This document shows, piece by piece, positions 41,483 to 50,096 of a stretch of 64,000 nucleotides of DNA. Each line of letters opens with the position of its first letter. Within the stretch, counting starts at the first letter, position 1. Origin of the DNA: JAKOWB01 sp038363005 (GTDB lineage: Bacteria; Pseudomonadota; Alphaproteobacteria; Kiloniellales; JACOMY01); assembly GCA_038363005.1 (NCBI GenBank), contig JBBQBI010000009.1:1-64000 (forward strand), given 5' to 3'. The notes under the pieces are model-generated. The model searched no databases. It had not been told where the DNA came from and was given only the letters and a program-made list of their open reading frames with translations. The translations under genes and the position numbers were made by a program.

Positions 41483-41874
41483 GCCGCGACCTCGGCCGTG
41501 CCGGTGACCACCGGCTGGCCGTCCTGCCGGGTCAGGGCCAGCTCCAGCACCAGGCGGCGGGCGCCGTCGGGTGCCACCGTCTCGCCAGTGACCTGGCCGG
41601 TGGCGGTCAGGATATCGCCGGGAAACACCCTGTCGCGGAAGCGCACCTTGTAGCGCCGCACCGACCCGGCACCGAACCAGCGGGTGACGAAGGAGGCCAG
41701 CAGGCCGGCCGACAGCATGCCATGTGCCATGACGCCCGGCAGGCCGGCGGCCCTCGCGTAGGCCTCGTCATGGTGCAGCGGGTTGAAGTCGCCTGAGGCG
41801 CCGGCATAGCGCACCAGGTCGGTGACGCTGAGCGGCCCGTAGGAGAAGGAGGGCGGTGCCGGGTAGGCGGCCAT
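41479..41874 (-). CDS. MaoC-type hydratase/dehydratase
   Basis: 131 aa single hot-dog protein with the hydratase-2 motif intact: YAGASGDFNPLHHDEAYA gives the catalytic Asp and His, followed by GVMAHGML. Such enzymes hydrate 2-enoyl-CoA to (R)-3-hydroxyacyl-CoA. The preceding FAS1-like gene ends 1 nt upstream; the two small proteins correspond to the two halves of larger double hot-dog dehydratases and probably form a heteromer with this one supplying the active site. Last gene of the 10-gene minus-strand operon. Confidence 0.9.
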   Translation of the reverse strand: MAAYPAPPSFSYGPLSVTDLVRYAGASGDFNPLHHDEAYARAAGLPGVMAHGMLSAGLLASFVTRWFGAGSVRRYKVRFRDRVFPGDILTATGQVTGETVAPDGARRLVLELALTRQDGQPVVTGTAEVAA

Positions 41875-41875
41875 C

Positions 41876-42277
41876 TCAGCCCTCCAGCCCCTGGGTCTCG
41901 ACCGAGGTCGAGCGTTCCCAGCCGACGATCACGCCGCTGGCTTCCTCGGCCATCTCGATCTCCACCACGATCAGGCGCATGGCGCCACCGCGCCGGCCCT
42001 GCTTCACGGTGTCGGAGAGGATACGGGCGCGGCAGCGCAGGCGGTCGCCGACCCGCAGCGGGCGCAGATACTCGTACTCCTGTTCGCCGTGCACTGTGCG
42101 ACTGCGGTCGACCGGCAGGATCTCCTTCACCAGGCGCTCGATGAAAGCGGCGTTCAGCACCACGGGGAAGGTCGGTGCCGGGACCGCCGGGTGATCGTCC
42201 TGCACGGCGCGGGCGAAGTCGGCGACCTTCCAGGCCTCGACCGCGACACTCCATTCGGCGAGCAGTTGGTCGCTCAT
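41876..42277 (-). CDS. FAS1-like dehydratase half (hot-dog fold)
   Basis: 133 aa. It begins with a short helix pair (WKVADFARAVQDDHPAV) and carries the FAS1-like N-terminal dehydratase signature HGEQEYEYLRPLRVGDRL; the MaoC D-x-N-P-x-H site is absent. This is the structural, non-catalytic partner type of MaoC hydratases. ATG overlaps the upstream permease stop by 4 nt and the MaoC gene follows after 1 nt, so a stoichiometric heteromer is likely. Confidence 0.85.
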   Translation of the reverse strand: MSDQLLAEWSVAVEAWKVADFARAVQDDHPAVPAPTFPVVLNAAFIERLVKEILPVDRSRTVHGEQEYEYLRPLRVGDRLRCRARILSDTVKQGRRGGAMRLIVVEIEMAEEASGVIVGWERSTSVETQGLEG

Positions 42278-43095
42278 GTCGCGCGCTTCTGCTGCAGCAG
42301 GCCGCCGCGCCGCATCACCAGCGCGGCGGTGCCGGCGACCAGCAGGCTGAACAGGATCAGCACGCCGGCGACCGCGGTGATGGTCGGATTGATCTGCAGG
42401 GTCAGCTCGTTGAACATCTTCTTCGGGATGGTGAAGTGGGTGCCGGCCAGGAACAGCGTCACCACCACCTCGTCGAAGGAGATGACGAAGGCGAAGAGCC
42501 AGGCGGCAAAGCAGCTGGGTCCCAGGTTGGGCAGCAGCACCTTGCGCAACATGGTCAGGCGCGTCGCGCCGAGGGTCATGGCCACCAGTTCGATGCGCTG
42601 GTCGAAGGACTTGATGGCCACCGTCATCAGCATCAGCACATAGGGCACCACCAGTATCGTGTGGGCCAGGATCAGGCCGGCGAAGCTGCCAAGGATGTTG
42701 AGCTTGGCGCAGAAGAAGAACATGGCGATGGCGGTGATGATCGAGGGCACCACCATCGGCGCGACGAAGTTCGATTCCATGGTCTTGCGACCGATCACGC
42801 CGCCGCGCACCAGGGCATAGGCCGCCAGGGTGCCGAGGATCAGCGCCGCGGTGGAGGCCGCCGCCGCCAGCAGGATGGAATTGAGACCGGCATCGATCCA
42901 GGCGCTGTCGCCGAACAGGCTGTCGTACCAGCGCAGCGACAGGCCCGGCGGCGGGAACTCCAGCGACTTGGCGCTGGAGAAGGACATCGGGATGACGATG
43001 AGGATCGGCAGGCAGAGGAAGGCCAGCACGGAGACCGACAGCGTGGTCAGCCAGAGCGTGCGCGGTGCCGCCGCCGGATCCCGGCGCGGCTTCAT
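42274..43095 (-). CDS. Pot-type ABC permease 2 (PotC-like)
   Basis: 273 aa from ATG 43095, which overlaps the permease 1 stop by 4 nt; the longer open frame is a shadow. Six hydrophobic helices with the binding-protein-dependent permease loop VAMTLGATRLTMLRKVLLPNL (EAA-type) that docks on the ATPase. PotC/YdcV-like length and the FSSAKSLEFPPPGLSLRWY segment after helix 1 fit polyamine/opine/putrescine family importers. Works with permease 1, the PotA-like ATPase and the PotD-like binding protein of the same operon. Confidence 0.92.
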   Translation of the reverse strand: MKPRRDPAAAPRTLWLTTLSVSVLAFLCLPILIVIPMSFSSAKSLEFPPPGLSLRWYDSLFGDSAWIDAGLNSILLAAAASTAALILGTLAAYALVRGGVIGRKTMESNFVAPMVVPSIITAIAMFFFCAKLNILGSFAGLILAHTILVVPYVLMLMTVAIKSFDQRIELVAMTLGATRLTMLRKVLLPNLGPSCFAAWLFAFVISFDEVVVTLFLAGTHFTIPKKMFNELTLQINPTITAVAGVLILFSLLVAGTAALVMRRGGLLQQKRAT

Positions 43096-43967
43096 GACGA
43101 GCGCCCCCGGAGCCACTGGTAGAGCGCGTAGAAGGCCAGCGTGATGATCAGCAGCATGACCGAGATGGCGGCCGCCATCTCCCAGCGCGAGAAGCGGTTG
43201 ATCAGCAGATCCATCATGTTGGCGATCATCGGCACCTTGCCGCCGCCCAGCACCGCCGGCGTGATGTAGAAGCCGAGGCTGAGGATGAAGACCAGCACCA
43301 TGGCAGCCATCAGGGTCGGCAGCGTGATCGGGAAGAACACCTTCCAGAAGGCCGTGCGGTCGGAGGCCCCCAGGGTCTGCGCCACCTGCCCCAGGCGGGC
43401 GTCGACCTTCAGCATGGCGGCATAGAGCGGCAGCACCATGAAAGGCAGCAACACATTGACCATGCCCAGGGTGACGCCGAATTCGTTGTACAGGAAGGAC
43501 ACCGGCTTGTCGGCCAAGGCCAGGTCCTTGAGCATGCGGTTGACGATACCGCCGTTGCCCAGCACGACGATCCAGGCATAGGTGCGCACCAGGATGGAGA
43601 CCCAGAAGGGAATCACCACGGCGCAGATCGCCACCACCTGCCAGCGCGCCCGCAGCCGGGCGATCCACAGCGCCAGGGGATAGGCCAGCAGGGCGCAGCA
43701 GGCGGTCACCGTCGCCGCTATCACGAAGGTGCGCCAGAGTACGGTGACGTAGATGTGCGAGGAGAAGAATTCCAGGTAGTTGGCGGTGGTGAAGTCGTAG
43801 GTCTTCGCCTCGCGGAAGCTCCAGCCCACCGCCAGCATCAACGGCAGGTCAAAGGCCAGCACCACCACGATCAGCAGCGGCAGCACGAAAGGCAGGTTGA
43901 CGACATGCCGCAGCCAGCGCCCGGCCGAGCGCGTCCTGCCTGCCGTTGTCATCGCTGTCGTGGTCAC
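43092..43967 (-). CDS. Pot-type ABC permease 1 (PotB-like)
   Basis: 291 aa if started at GTG 43967, which follows an AGGAGGGGGG site; the open frame allows 9 more residues. A first helix near residue 25 is followed by the WSFREAKTYDFTTANYLEFF periplasmic segment, five further helices and an EAA-type loop (AQTLGASDRTAFWKVFFPIT). PotB/YdcU-like. The gene is separated from the binding-protein gene by 86 bp holding a strong stem-loop. Confidence 0.9.
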   Translation of the reverse strand: MTTTAMTTAGRTRSAGRWLRHVVNLPFVLPLLIVVVLAFDLPLMLAVGWSFREAKTYDFTTANYLEFFSSHIYVTVLWRTFVIAATVTACCALLAYPLALWIARLRARWQVVAICAVVIPFWVSILVRTYAWIVVLGNGGIVNRMLKDLALADKPVSFLYNEFGVTLGMVNVLLPFMVLPLYAAMLKVDARLGQVAQTLGASDRTAFWKVFFPITLPTLMAAMVLVFILSLGFYITPAVLGGGKVPMIANMMDLLINRFSRWEMAAAISVMLLIITLAFYALYQWLRGRSS

Positions 43968-44002
43968 GCTGTTAGCCCCCCTCCTTGATCGCAAGATCTC
44001 CA

Positions 44003-44032
44003 GTGGGCCGGCCCACCTTCGAGCCGGCCCAC
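44003..44032 (-). promoter_or_regulatory. Stem-loop between binding-protein and permease genes
   Basis: Perfect 10-bp inverted repeat GTGGGCCGGC/GCCGGCCCAC with a 10-nt loop, 21 bp beyond the SBP stop. Such structures downstream of binding-protein genes protect the upstream mRNA from 3' exonucleases or partly terminate, raising SBP over permease levels (established for other importers; inferred here). No U-run. Confidence 0.6.
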
Positions 44033-44053
44033 CGAGAACTCTTCAAGCAGACG

Positions 44054-45073
44054 CTACTGCGCCAGCTTGAACTCCGCCCAGCGCTTCTCGACCTCGTCGT
44101 TGTGTTCGACCCACCAGGCACCGTTCTGCAGCCACTGCACGTCCTTGTTCGGACCGTAGGTGGGCATCTCGGCGGCCTTGTCGGCGGGGATCAGCTTCTC
44201 GATCCCCGGGATCGGGCCGGGATAGGAGACGTACTGCATGATGCACTTCTGCCGCTCGGGCTTGGACTGCTCACGGAACCAGACGTAAGCCGCCTCGACC
44301 TCCTTGGGGTCGGCACCCTTGGCGATGACGAACCAGGAGGTGTCGAGCATGCCCTCGTTGAAGTTCACCGTGACGCCTTCCTGGCCGACCACGCGGCCGG
44401 ACCAGGCGATGGCGTACTGCGCCTCGTTGTCCTTCAACAGCTGCGGCGGCTGCGCGCCGGCCTGCCACCAGATGGTATCGTCTTTGATCCGCTCCAGGGT
44501 CTTGAAAGCACGGTCGAGGTCGAGCGGGAACAGCTGGTCGACCGGCACCCCGTCACCCATCGCGGCGAAAGTCAGCACAAAGCCCGGATAGTCGGGCAGC
44601 GCCCGCTTGCCCGGGAACTTCTCGGTATCGAAGAACTCCACCCAGTTGGATACCGCCGGCGCGTCGCTGCGATAAGCCATGATCGTCGAGTAGTAGGAGC
44701 TGCCGAAAGCATCCGGCAGTTTCGCATCGTCGAAGATCGGATCAGGATTGACCTTGGCCCAGTCGATCGGCTGGATCAGCCCCAGCTCGCGGGCGCGCAC
44801 CAGCTCGCTGGTCTCCATGTCGAAGACGGTCTGCGAGATGTTGCCGGACTCGACGATGGCACGCAGCTTGGCCAGGCCACCCGGGCTTTCCGGGATTACC
44901 TTGATGCCCATCGACTTGGCCATGTCGTCCTCGATGCACTTGCTGATGGCCTCGCCCCACTGGCCGCCGGCGTGGAGCACATGCAGCTCCTGGTCGGCGA
45001 GCGCCGGGGTCGCCATCGCCAGGGTGGCTGCCCCGGCGAACAGCACAGACGCGAACAAGCTTCCCGTTCTCAT
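44054..45073 (-). CDS. Pot-type ABC transporter substrate-binding protein (PotD-like)
   Basis: 339 aa from ATG 45073 (GGGAG 6-7 nt upstream); an open frame of 17 more codons is ignored. A Sec signal peptide ends at TPALADQ (about residue 26-27). The mature protein is a type II periplasmic binding protein of the polyamine/iron-like SBP_bac_8 group: LHVLHAGGQWGEAI, GNISQTVFDMETSEL, WVEFFDTEKFPGKRAL, QYAIAWSGRVVGQEG. Trp-rich sites (DDTIWWQAG, NGAWWVEHN) fit cation-pi binding of a quaternary or polyamine ligand (inference). Confidence 0.9.
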   Translation of the reverse strand: MRTGSLFASVLFAGAATLAMATPALADQELHVLHAGGQWGEAISKCIEDDMAKSMGIKVIPESPGGLAKLRAIVESGNISQTVFDMETSELVRARELGLIQPIDWAKVNPDPIFDDAKLPDAFGSSYYSTIMAYRSDAPAVSNWVEFFDTEKFPGKRALPDYPGFVLTFAAMGDGVPVDQLFPLDLDRAFKTLERIKDDTIWWQAGAQPPQLLKDNEAQYAIAWSGRVVGQEGVTVNFNEGMLDTSWFVIAKGADPKEVEAAYVWFREQSKPERQKCIMQYVSYPGPIPGIEKLIPADKAAEMPTYGPNKDVQWLQNGAWWVEHNDEVEKRWAEFKLAQ

Positions 45074-45106
45074 TTTTTTCTCCCTTGCAGTCGCAAAACC
45101 TCTTCC

Positions 45107-45152
45107 TGGGCCAGCCTGGCCCACCGAAGCCGCCGGCGATCAGGCCGGCGGC
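45107..45152 (-). promoter_or_regulatory. Two hairpins between ATPase and binding-protein genes
   Basis: TGGGCCA-GCC-TGGCCCA (45107-45123) and GCCGCCGGC-GATCAG-GCCGGCGGC (45129-45152). The second overlaps the stop codon of the ATPase gene (45140-45142). They may act as a processing or attenuation site just upstream of the SBP ribosome binding site, allowing the SBP to be expressed differently from the ATPase. Confidence 0.5.
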
Positions 45153-46183
45153 AGGACCCAGACACTGTCGGGGTCCCAGTCGAGTGTGACGTGGGTGCCT
45201 TCGGCGAAGTGCTGTGCGGACTCGCTGGTCTGCGCCATCAGTGTCAGGCCGGACTCCATGGCGATGGTGTAGCGCACCGATTCGCCGAGGAAGACGGCTT
45301 CGCTCACCTGGCCCGCCAATGCCCGCTGTGGTCCCTGACCATTGGCCAGGCGGATGCGTTCCGGCCGCAGGACGCCGACCACCGACCCGCTGGCGTCCTG
45401 TGTGGCGGCCGGCGCCAGCTGGCCGTCGGGCAGCCGGATGCCGCCCGGCTGCGCCTGGCCTTCAAGGAAGTTGGCGATGCCGAGGAAGTCGGCGACGAAG
45501 CGGTTCCGCGGCCGGTGATAGATGTCGGTCGGGCTGTCGATCTGCTGCACCTGGCCCTGGTGCAGCACCACGACGTGATCGCTGAGCGACAGCGCTTCGT
45601 CCTGGTCATGCGTCACCAGGATGGTGGTGATCTTCAACTCGCGCTGCAGGCGGCGCAGCTCGACCCGCACCTCCTCGCGCAGCTTGCGGTCGAGCGCCGC
45701 CAGCGGCTCGTCCAGCAGCAGGATGTCGGGCTGGAACACGATCGCGCGGGCCAGCGCGACACGCTGCTGCTGGCCGCCGGAGAGCTGGTGCGGCTTGCGC
45801 CGTTCGAAGCCACCCAGCCGCACGGTCTCCAGCGCCTGGGCGACGCGCTGCTCGACCTCGGCACGGCCGAGCTGGCGGATGCGCAGCGGGAAGGCGACGT
45901 TGTCGAACACCGTCATGTGCGGGAACAGCGCGTAGCTCTGGAACACCAGGCCGACGTTGCGCTGGCGCGCCGGCGACCAGGTGACGTCGCGCCCGCCGAT
46001 GCGGATGGTGCCGCTGTCGGGATGCGCGATGCCAGCCAGCAACGACAGCATCGTGGTTTTGCCGCTGCCCGAGGGGCCGAGAATCGTGGTGAAGGCACCC
46101 GGTGCGACGGTCAGCGAGACGCCGTCGACGGCGCGCACCGGGCCATAGTGCTTACGAACATCGATGAATTCGACTGCTGTCAC
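45140..46183 (-). CDS. Pot-type ABC ATP-binding protein (PotA-like)
   Basis: 347 aa. Walker A GPSGSGKTT (36-44), Q-loop LVFQSYALFPHMTVFDN, signature LSGGQQQRVALARA, Walker B ILLLDEPLAALD, switch His in LVTHDQDEAL, then a C-terminal TOBE domain (VLRPERIRL, GQVSEAVFLGESVRYTI) typical of the PotA/CysA/MalK type. Its ATG overlaps the amidohydrolase stop by 4 nt. It energises the importer formed with the two permeases and the PotD-like protein downstream. Confidence 0.95.
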   Translation of the reverse strand: MTAVEFIDVRKHYGPVRAVDGVSLTVAPGAFTTILGPSGSGKTTMLSLLAGIAHPDSGTIRIGGRDVTWSPARQRNVGLVFQSYALFPHMTVFDNVAFPLRIRQLGRAEVEQRVAQALETVRLGGFERRKPHQLSGGQQQRVALARAIVFQPDILLLDEPLAALDRKLREEVRVELRRLQRELKITTILVTHDQDEALSLSDHVVVLHQGQVQQIDSPTDIYHRPRNRFVADFLGIANFLEGQAQPGGIRLPDGQLAPAATQDASGSVVGVLRPERIRLANGQGPQRALAGQVSEAVFLGESVRYTIAMESGLTLMAQTSESAQHFAEGTHVTLDWDPDSVWVLPPA

Positions 46184-47601
46184 CGCAAAGGGGTCCCTTC
46201 CACCGGCCAGGCGCTCACGATCTCCACCTGGGCCCGTTCGGCCATGCGGCGGGTGGAGGCGCGCGCCTGGGCATAAACCAGGGTCTCGTCCAGCCGGGTC
46301 AGTTGCCCGCCACGGACGATGATGTCGCCGTTGACCACCACAGTATCGACGCCCTTGGTGCGATCGACTAGCGCCAGCTGGCGCAGCGGATCGACATTGG
46401 GCTGGTTGTCCGCCAGATCGGGGTCGCGGATCACGATGTCGGCCAGACGGCCGGGTGCCAGCACGCCCAGGTCGTCGGGCAGGCCGAAGGCCACCGCGCC
46501 GCAGCGGGTGAACATCTCCACCAGGCTCTCCGACGGCAGGAAGTCGCCTTCGCTGCGGGTCAGCAGATAGGCGATATAGCCCAGCTCGCCATAGGTCCAG
46601 GTCTTGGCCACATCGGCGCCGAAGGTGATCGGCGTGCCGGCGGCATAGAGCCCCGGCATGCGGTTCGGACCCTGCTTGCCGATGGCATAGAACATGTAGT
46701 TGCCGGGCTGCCAGACCAGCGCCATGCCGGACTGGTTGACCGCCGCCACCTCAGCCTCGCTGAGGATGTTCATGTGGGTGAAGCAGACGTTCTTCCCCAG
46801 GACACCGATCTCGGCTAGGTGGACCAACGGGTCCGTGCCGAAACGCTCGCGGTCATAGGCGGCGTCGCCGGCCATGAAGTTCTGGTGCTGGTGGAACACG
46901 CTGCCGCTCTCGTCGGTCAGCTGCTTGGCCGCCTTCAACAGCGGCTCGGTAGCGCTGCCCAGGCCATAGAGCGCGACGTGGCCGCGCACCAGGGCGTCCT
47001 TGTTGCCGTTGCGCTTCAGCTGCGTGCCCAGCAGCTTCTCGACCCGCTTGGCATCACAGGGCGCGCGCTTGATGTTGCCGGCCGCGGGTTCGCCGCCGAT
47101 CAGGTCCCACAGGAAGGGATCGCCCAGGGTGACGCGGATGCCCACCGCCTCGCAGGCAGCGGCCACGGCATCGGGCTCGAAGGCGGTGGCGGCCTCGACG
47201 AAGCCGGTGAAGCCGTTCTTCGCCATCTCCACCGCCGCCATCAGTGCCGAATCGTACTCCGCCGCATCGTCCAGCGCGTTGATCCAGCGGTCGTAGGCGC
47301 CTGGCCCCAGCTTGCCGCCCTTCGGCCGCGGGTTGTCGGTGATGGCACCGCGCGACAAATGCAGCGAGGCGTGGGTGTGGCCGTCGATGTAGCCCGGATG
47401 CACCAGGCCGCCGCGCGCGTCGAGGCTGCGCTTCGCCTGGTAGGCCTTCGCCAGCGCGGCGCTGGAACCCACGGCGACGATGCGCGTGCCGGTGATCGCC
47501 ACCGCGCCGTCGTTGATGATACGGCGGGTGTCATCCAGCGTCAGCACCTGGCCATGCAGGATCAGCAGGTCGCAGGCTTGCGGTTTCTGTGCTTCGGTCA
47601 T
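46180..47601 (-). CDS. Amidohydrolase-superfamily deaminase/hydrolase (Atz/Trz-like)
   Basis: 473 aa; GGAG 8 nt before ATG 47601. Metal-dependent TIM-barrel hydrolase: GYIDGHTHASLH gives H75 and H77, then GSVFHQHQN and CFTHMN supply further metal or catalytic His, and ITFGADVAK the catalytic Asp. The flanking beta sandwich (VVNGDIIVRGGQ) is typical of the cytosine deaminase/chlorohydrolase/imidazolonepropionase branch. It would hydrolyse or deaminate an amidine-, amide- or N-heterocyclic compound, logically the solute brought in by the Pot-type importer encoded immediately downstream. Confidence 0.87.
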   Translation of the reverse strand: MTEAQKPQACDLLILHGQVLTLDDTRRIINDGAVAITGTRIVAVGSSAALAKAYQAKRSLDARGGLVHPGYIDGHTHASLHLSRGAITDNPRPKGGKLGPGAYDRWINALDDAAEYDSALMAAVEMAKNGFTGFVEAATAFEPDAVAAACEAVGIRVTLGDPFLWDLIGGEPAAGNIKRAPCDAKRVEKLLGTQLKRNGNKDALVRGHVALYGLGSATEPLLKAAKQLTDESGSVFHQHQNFMAGDAAYDRERFGTDPLVHLAEIGVLGKNVCFTHMNILSEAEVAAVNQSGMALVWQPGNYMFYAIGKQGPNRMPGLYAAGTPITFGADVAKTWTYGELGYIAYLLTRSEGDFLPSESLVEMFTRCGAVAFGLPDDLGVLAPGRLADIVIRDPDLADNQPNVDPLRQLALVDRTKGVDTVVVNGDIIVRGGQLTRLDETLVYAQARASTRRMAERAQVEIVSAWPVEGTPLR

Positions 47602-47612
47602 AGTGGGGTCTC

Positions 47613-49235
47613 CTAGCGCCAGGTGCCGCTGTCGCGGTCCCAGGCTCCGGTTGTCTGGTCGGCGCGGGCGCGCAGCGGCTGCTTCTGCACCCGCATGGAC
47701 GGCGTGCGCTCGAAGTCCTCGGGATGGAACTCGATGTAGCGCGGCACCTTGTAGGGCGCGAGCTTCGACTTGCAGTAGTCGACAACCTCCTGCGGCGTCA
47801 TGGTCACGCCCGGCTTCAGCTGGACATAGGCCTTCACCTCCTCGCCGCGCAGCGTATCGGGCACCGGGATCACCGCCGCCTCGACGACCTGCGGGTGGCC
47901 GCGCAGCACCGCCTCGACCTCTGCCGAGGAGATGTTCTCGCCCATGCGGCGGATGATCTCCTTCTTGCGGCCGACGAAATAGAGCAGGCCGCGCTCGTCG
48001 CGCCGCACCAGGTCGCCGGAGTGATACCAGCCGCCCTTGTTGGCCTCGGCCGTCACCTCGGGCCGCCCGAGGTAGCCGACATAGATATCGGGGCCCTTGA
48101 TCAGCGCCTCGCCGGCGGTACCCAGCGGCACCTCTTCGTCGTTGTCGTCGCCGACGCGGATCTCCATCGACGGCGGCTCGACGCCGATGGCGCCGGTGCC
48201 GACCAGCTCGTCAGCCAGGTGCAGCGGCACGCGGGTCATGATGCCGCCCTCGGTAGAGCCATACTGGTCGAGCCAGTGGAAGCCGAAGCGCTGCACCATT
48301 TCGGCGTGCAGCTCCTTAGGCAGGCCGGCATGCACCGCCAGGCGGATGCGGTGGTCCTGCTCCTTCTCGCTCGGCTCGCCCTTCAGCAGCAGCGCCGGGA
48401 CCGAGGCGATGGAGAGGATTTCCGTGGCATCGTACTTGGTCACCACCTCCCAGAAGCGCGAGACCGAGAAGCGCCGCATCGCCACCATGGTGCCGCGCGA
48501 CGCCAGCGAGGTGATGAGCTGGATCGCCGGGTCGGCGTAGTAGAACGGCAGGCAGCAGAGCTGACGGTCCTGCCAGCCGCGGCGGAACAGCCGCAGGTCG
48601 ACGTCGATGACCCTGATCCACCAGCCGTGATGCAGCATGCAGCCCTTGGGCGCGCCGGTGGTGCCCGAGGTGTAGTAGACCGTGATCACGTCGTCGCGCT
48701 GGCAGGGCGACTTGGAGAAGTCGAGCGGCGGCTCCAGTGTCTCGTAGGCCTCCAGCCCCTTCGGCTCCTCGCCGTCCACCACGACCAGGTGCTGCAGGGT
48801 CGGCGCGCCGGGCTGCAGCGATTCCATCAGCGCCAGCTGCGGCTTGCCGACGATGGCGGCGACCGGGGTGGAGTCCTTCAAGATATGGCCGGCATCATGC
48901 TCCTGCGCGGTCGGCGCGATGGAGACCAGGATGCCGCGATTGGCGACGATGGCGAAAAGCGCGATCATGAACTCGACACGGTTGTCGAGCATGACCACGA
49001 CGCGGTCGTGCGGCTTGATGAAGCGCGCCAGGTAGCCGGCGAAGCGCTGGCTACGCTCCAGCAGCTCGCCGCGGGTGATCACCAGGCCGTCCTCGATGAT
49101 CAGCGCCGGACGGTAGGGGTCGCTGCTGCAGCCCTGGTGCAGGATCTCGATGACGTTCTGCTGCGTCACCGCGGTGAAGTTCTCCGGCGCCACGTGGTGG
49201 CGCTCGCGGGTCACGCTGTTGCCGGCCGGGCTCAT
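47613..49235 (-). CDS. Acyl-CoA synthetase, CaiC/carnitine-CoA ligase-like
   Basis: 540 aa class I adenylate-forming enzyme: A3 VYYTSGTTGAPKGCML, A5 YGSTEGG, A7 WYHSGDLV, A8 FVGRKKEIIRRMGENIS and a C-terminal TPSMRVQK carrying the acylation Lys in the form seen in CaiC-type (crotono)betaine/carnitine-CoA ligases rather than the common GK. It activates a carboxylate to its CoA thioester with ATP. Position between hot-dog dehydratase and amidohydrolase genes (4-nt overlap and 11-nt gap) makes it the entry step to beta-oxidation-like steps of the same operon. A quaternary-amine acid is one candidate substrate (inference). Confidence 0.88.
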   Translation of the reverse strand: MSPAGNSVTRERHHVAPENFTAVTQQNVIEILHQGCSSDPYRPALIIEDGLVITRGELLERSQRFAGYLARFIKPHDRVVVMLDNRVEFMIALFAIVANRGILVSIAPTAQEHDAGHILKDSTPVAAIVGKPQLALMESLQPGAPTLQHLVVVDGEEPKGLEAYETLEPPLDFSKSPCQRDDVITVYYTSGTTGAPKGCMLHHGWWIRVIDVDLRLFRRGWQDRQLCCLPFYYADPAIQLITSLASRGTMVAMRRFSVSRFWEVVTKYDATEILSIASVPALLLKGEPSEKEQDHRIRLAVHAGLPKELHAEMVQRFGFHWLDQYGSTEGGIMTRVPLHLADELVGTGAIGVEPPSMEIRVGDDNDEEVPLGTAGEALIKGPDIYVGYLGRPEVTAEANKGGWYHSGDLVRRDERGLLYFVGRKKEIIRRMGENISSAEVEAVLRGHPQVVEAAVIPVPDTLRGEEVKAYVQLKPGVTMTPQEVVDYCKSKLAPYKVPRYIEFHPEDFERTPSMRVQKQPLRARADQTTGAWDRDSGTWR

Positions 49236-50068
49236 GGCTGTATCTCCCCGAAGCCGTTCTTAATGACGACGTGCTTGCCAAGGTCAAGGGACTCGAAGCG
49301 CACGACCTGGCGGCCGCGCTGGCTGCCCCCGTCGCTCAGGCGCGTGGTCAGCGTCTGTCCGCCGGTGAGGAACAGCGGGTGCGAGAAGCGGCAGCCCAGG
49401 CGCCGCAGCCGGCGAACGTCGCCGCCGCAGGGCCCATCCACCACGGCGCGGCTGGCCAGCGCGATGCTGCACATGCCGTGCAGGAACGGCGCCGGGAAGC
49501 CCTTGGCCTTGGCCGCCGCGTTGTCGAGCGTATAGGGCGAGTAGTCGCGTGCCGCATCGGCATAGCGGAAGGCGATGTCGTCCGGCAGCGCAATACTCAC
49601 CTCGCCTAGCGCCTTGCCGCTCTCACCCAATGGCCGGTCCGGCGGTGGATCGCCACGGTCCTCGGGAACCGCGGCGCCCTGTACCAGGCAGCCGGAATAT
49701 TGCACGCAGACCAGGTCGCCCGTGTGGGTCTGGGTCTCCGCCCGCACCACCAGCTGCACACCGGCCTTGGAGCCGGCGATGCGCTGCAGCACCGAGCGGG
49801 TGAAGAGTCGCTGTCCGGGTTCGATCGGCCGGTGGAAGTGGAAGTCGTGCTCGCCGTGGATGATGAATCCGTCGGTTACCGCGCGCAGCTCCTCCACCAG
49901 AGACTGCATGACCGGGATGTGGGCGAAGACCGGGGGCGCGACGCGGCCCACCGCCTGTGCCGGGTTGTCATCGCCCAGCGCGGCGGCAAACTGCGCCAGC
50001 CGGTAGCTGTTGACCCGGAATTCCTCGCTCTCTCGGACAGAGCCCACCCGGGCAAGATCGAAGCGCAA
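49232..50068 (-). CDS. Double hot-dog MaoC/FAS1-like protein, catalytic His missing
   Basis: 278 aa. The start is TTG 50068, supported by GGGGAGG 6 nt upstream. The N-terminal half is FAS1-like (HGEHDFHFHRPIEPGQRL) and the C-terminal half MaoC-like (RYADAARDYSPYTLD, then FPAPFLHGMCS). In MaoC enzymes the motif is D-x-N-P-x-H; here it reads D175-Y-S-P-Y-T180, so Thr replaces the catalytic His. The N-terminal half also has Gln in the matching place (DDNPAQ). Either the enzyme uses a different chemistry or it is a structural or acyl-CoA-binding subunit; the small MaoC protein at 41479 has an intact site. Confidence 0.82.
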   Translation of the reverse strand: MRFDLARVGSVRESEEFRVNSYRLAQFAAALGDDNPAQAVGRVAPPVFAHIPVMQSLVEELRAVTDGFIIHGEHDFHFHRPIEPGQRLFTRSVLQRIAGSKAGVQLVVRAETQTHTGDLVCVQYSGCLVQGAAVPEDRGDPPPDRPLGESGKALGEVSIALPDDIAFRYADAARDYSPYTLDNAAAKAKGFPAPFLHGMCSIALASRAVVDGPCGGDVRRLRRLGCRFSHPLFLTGGQTLTTRLSDGGSQRGRQVVRFESLDLGKHVVIKNGFGEIQP

Positions 50069-50096
50069 GCGGTGCCTCCCCTCGTTGGTAGCGGTT

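Noticed and set aside
47724..49535. 603-codon plus-strand open frame opposite the CoA ligase
   Set aside because: Antisense shadow of the ligase gene with biased composition.
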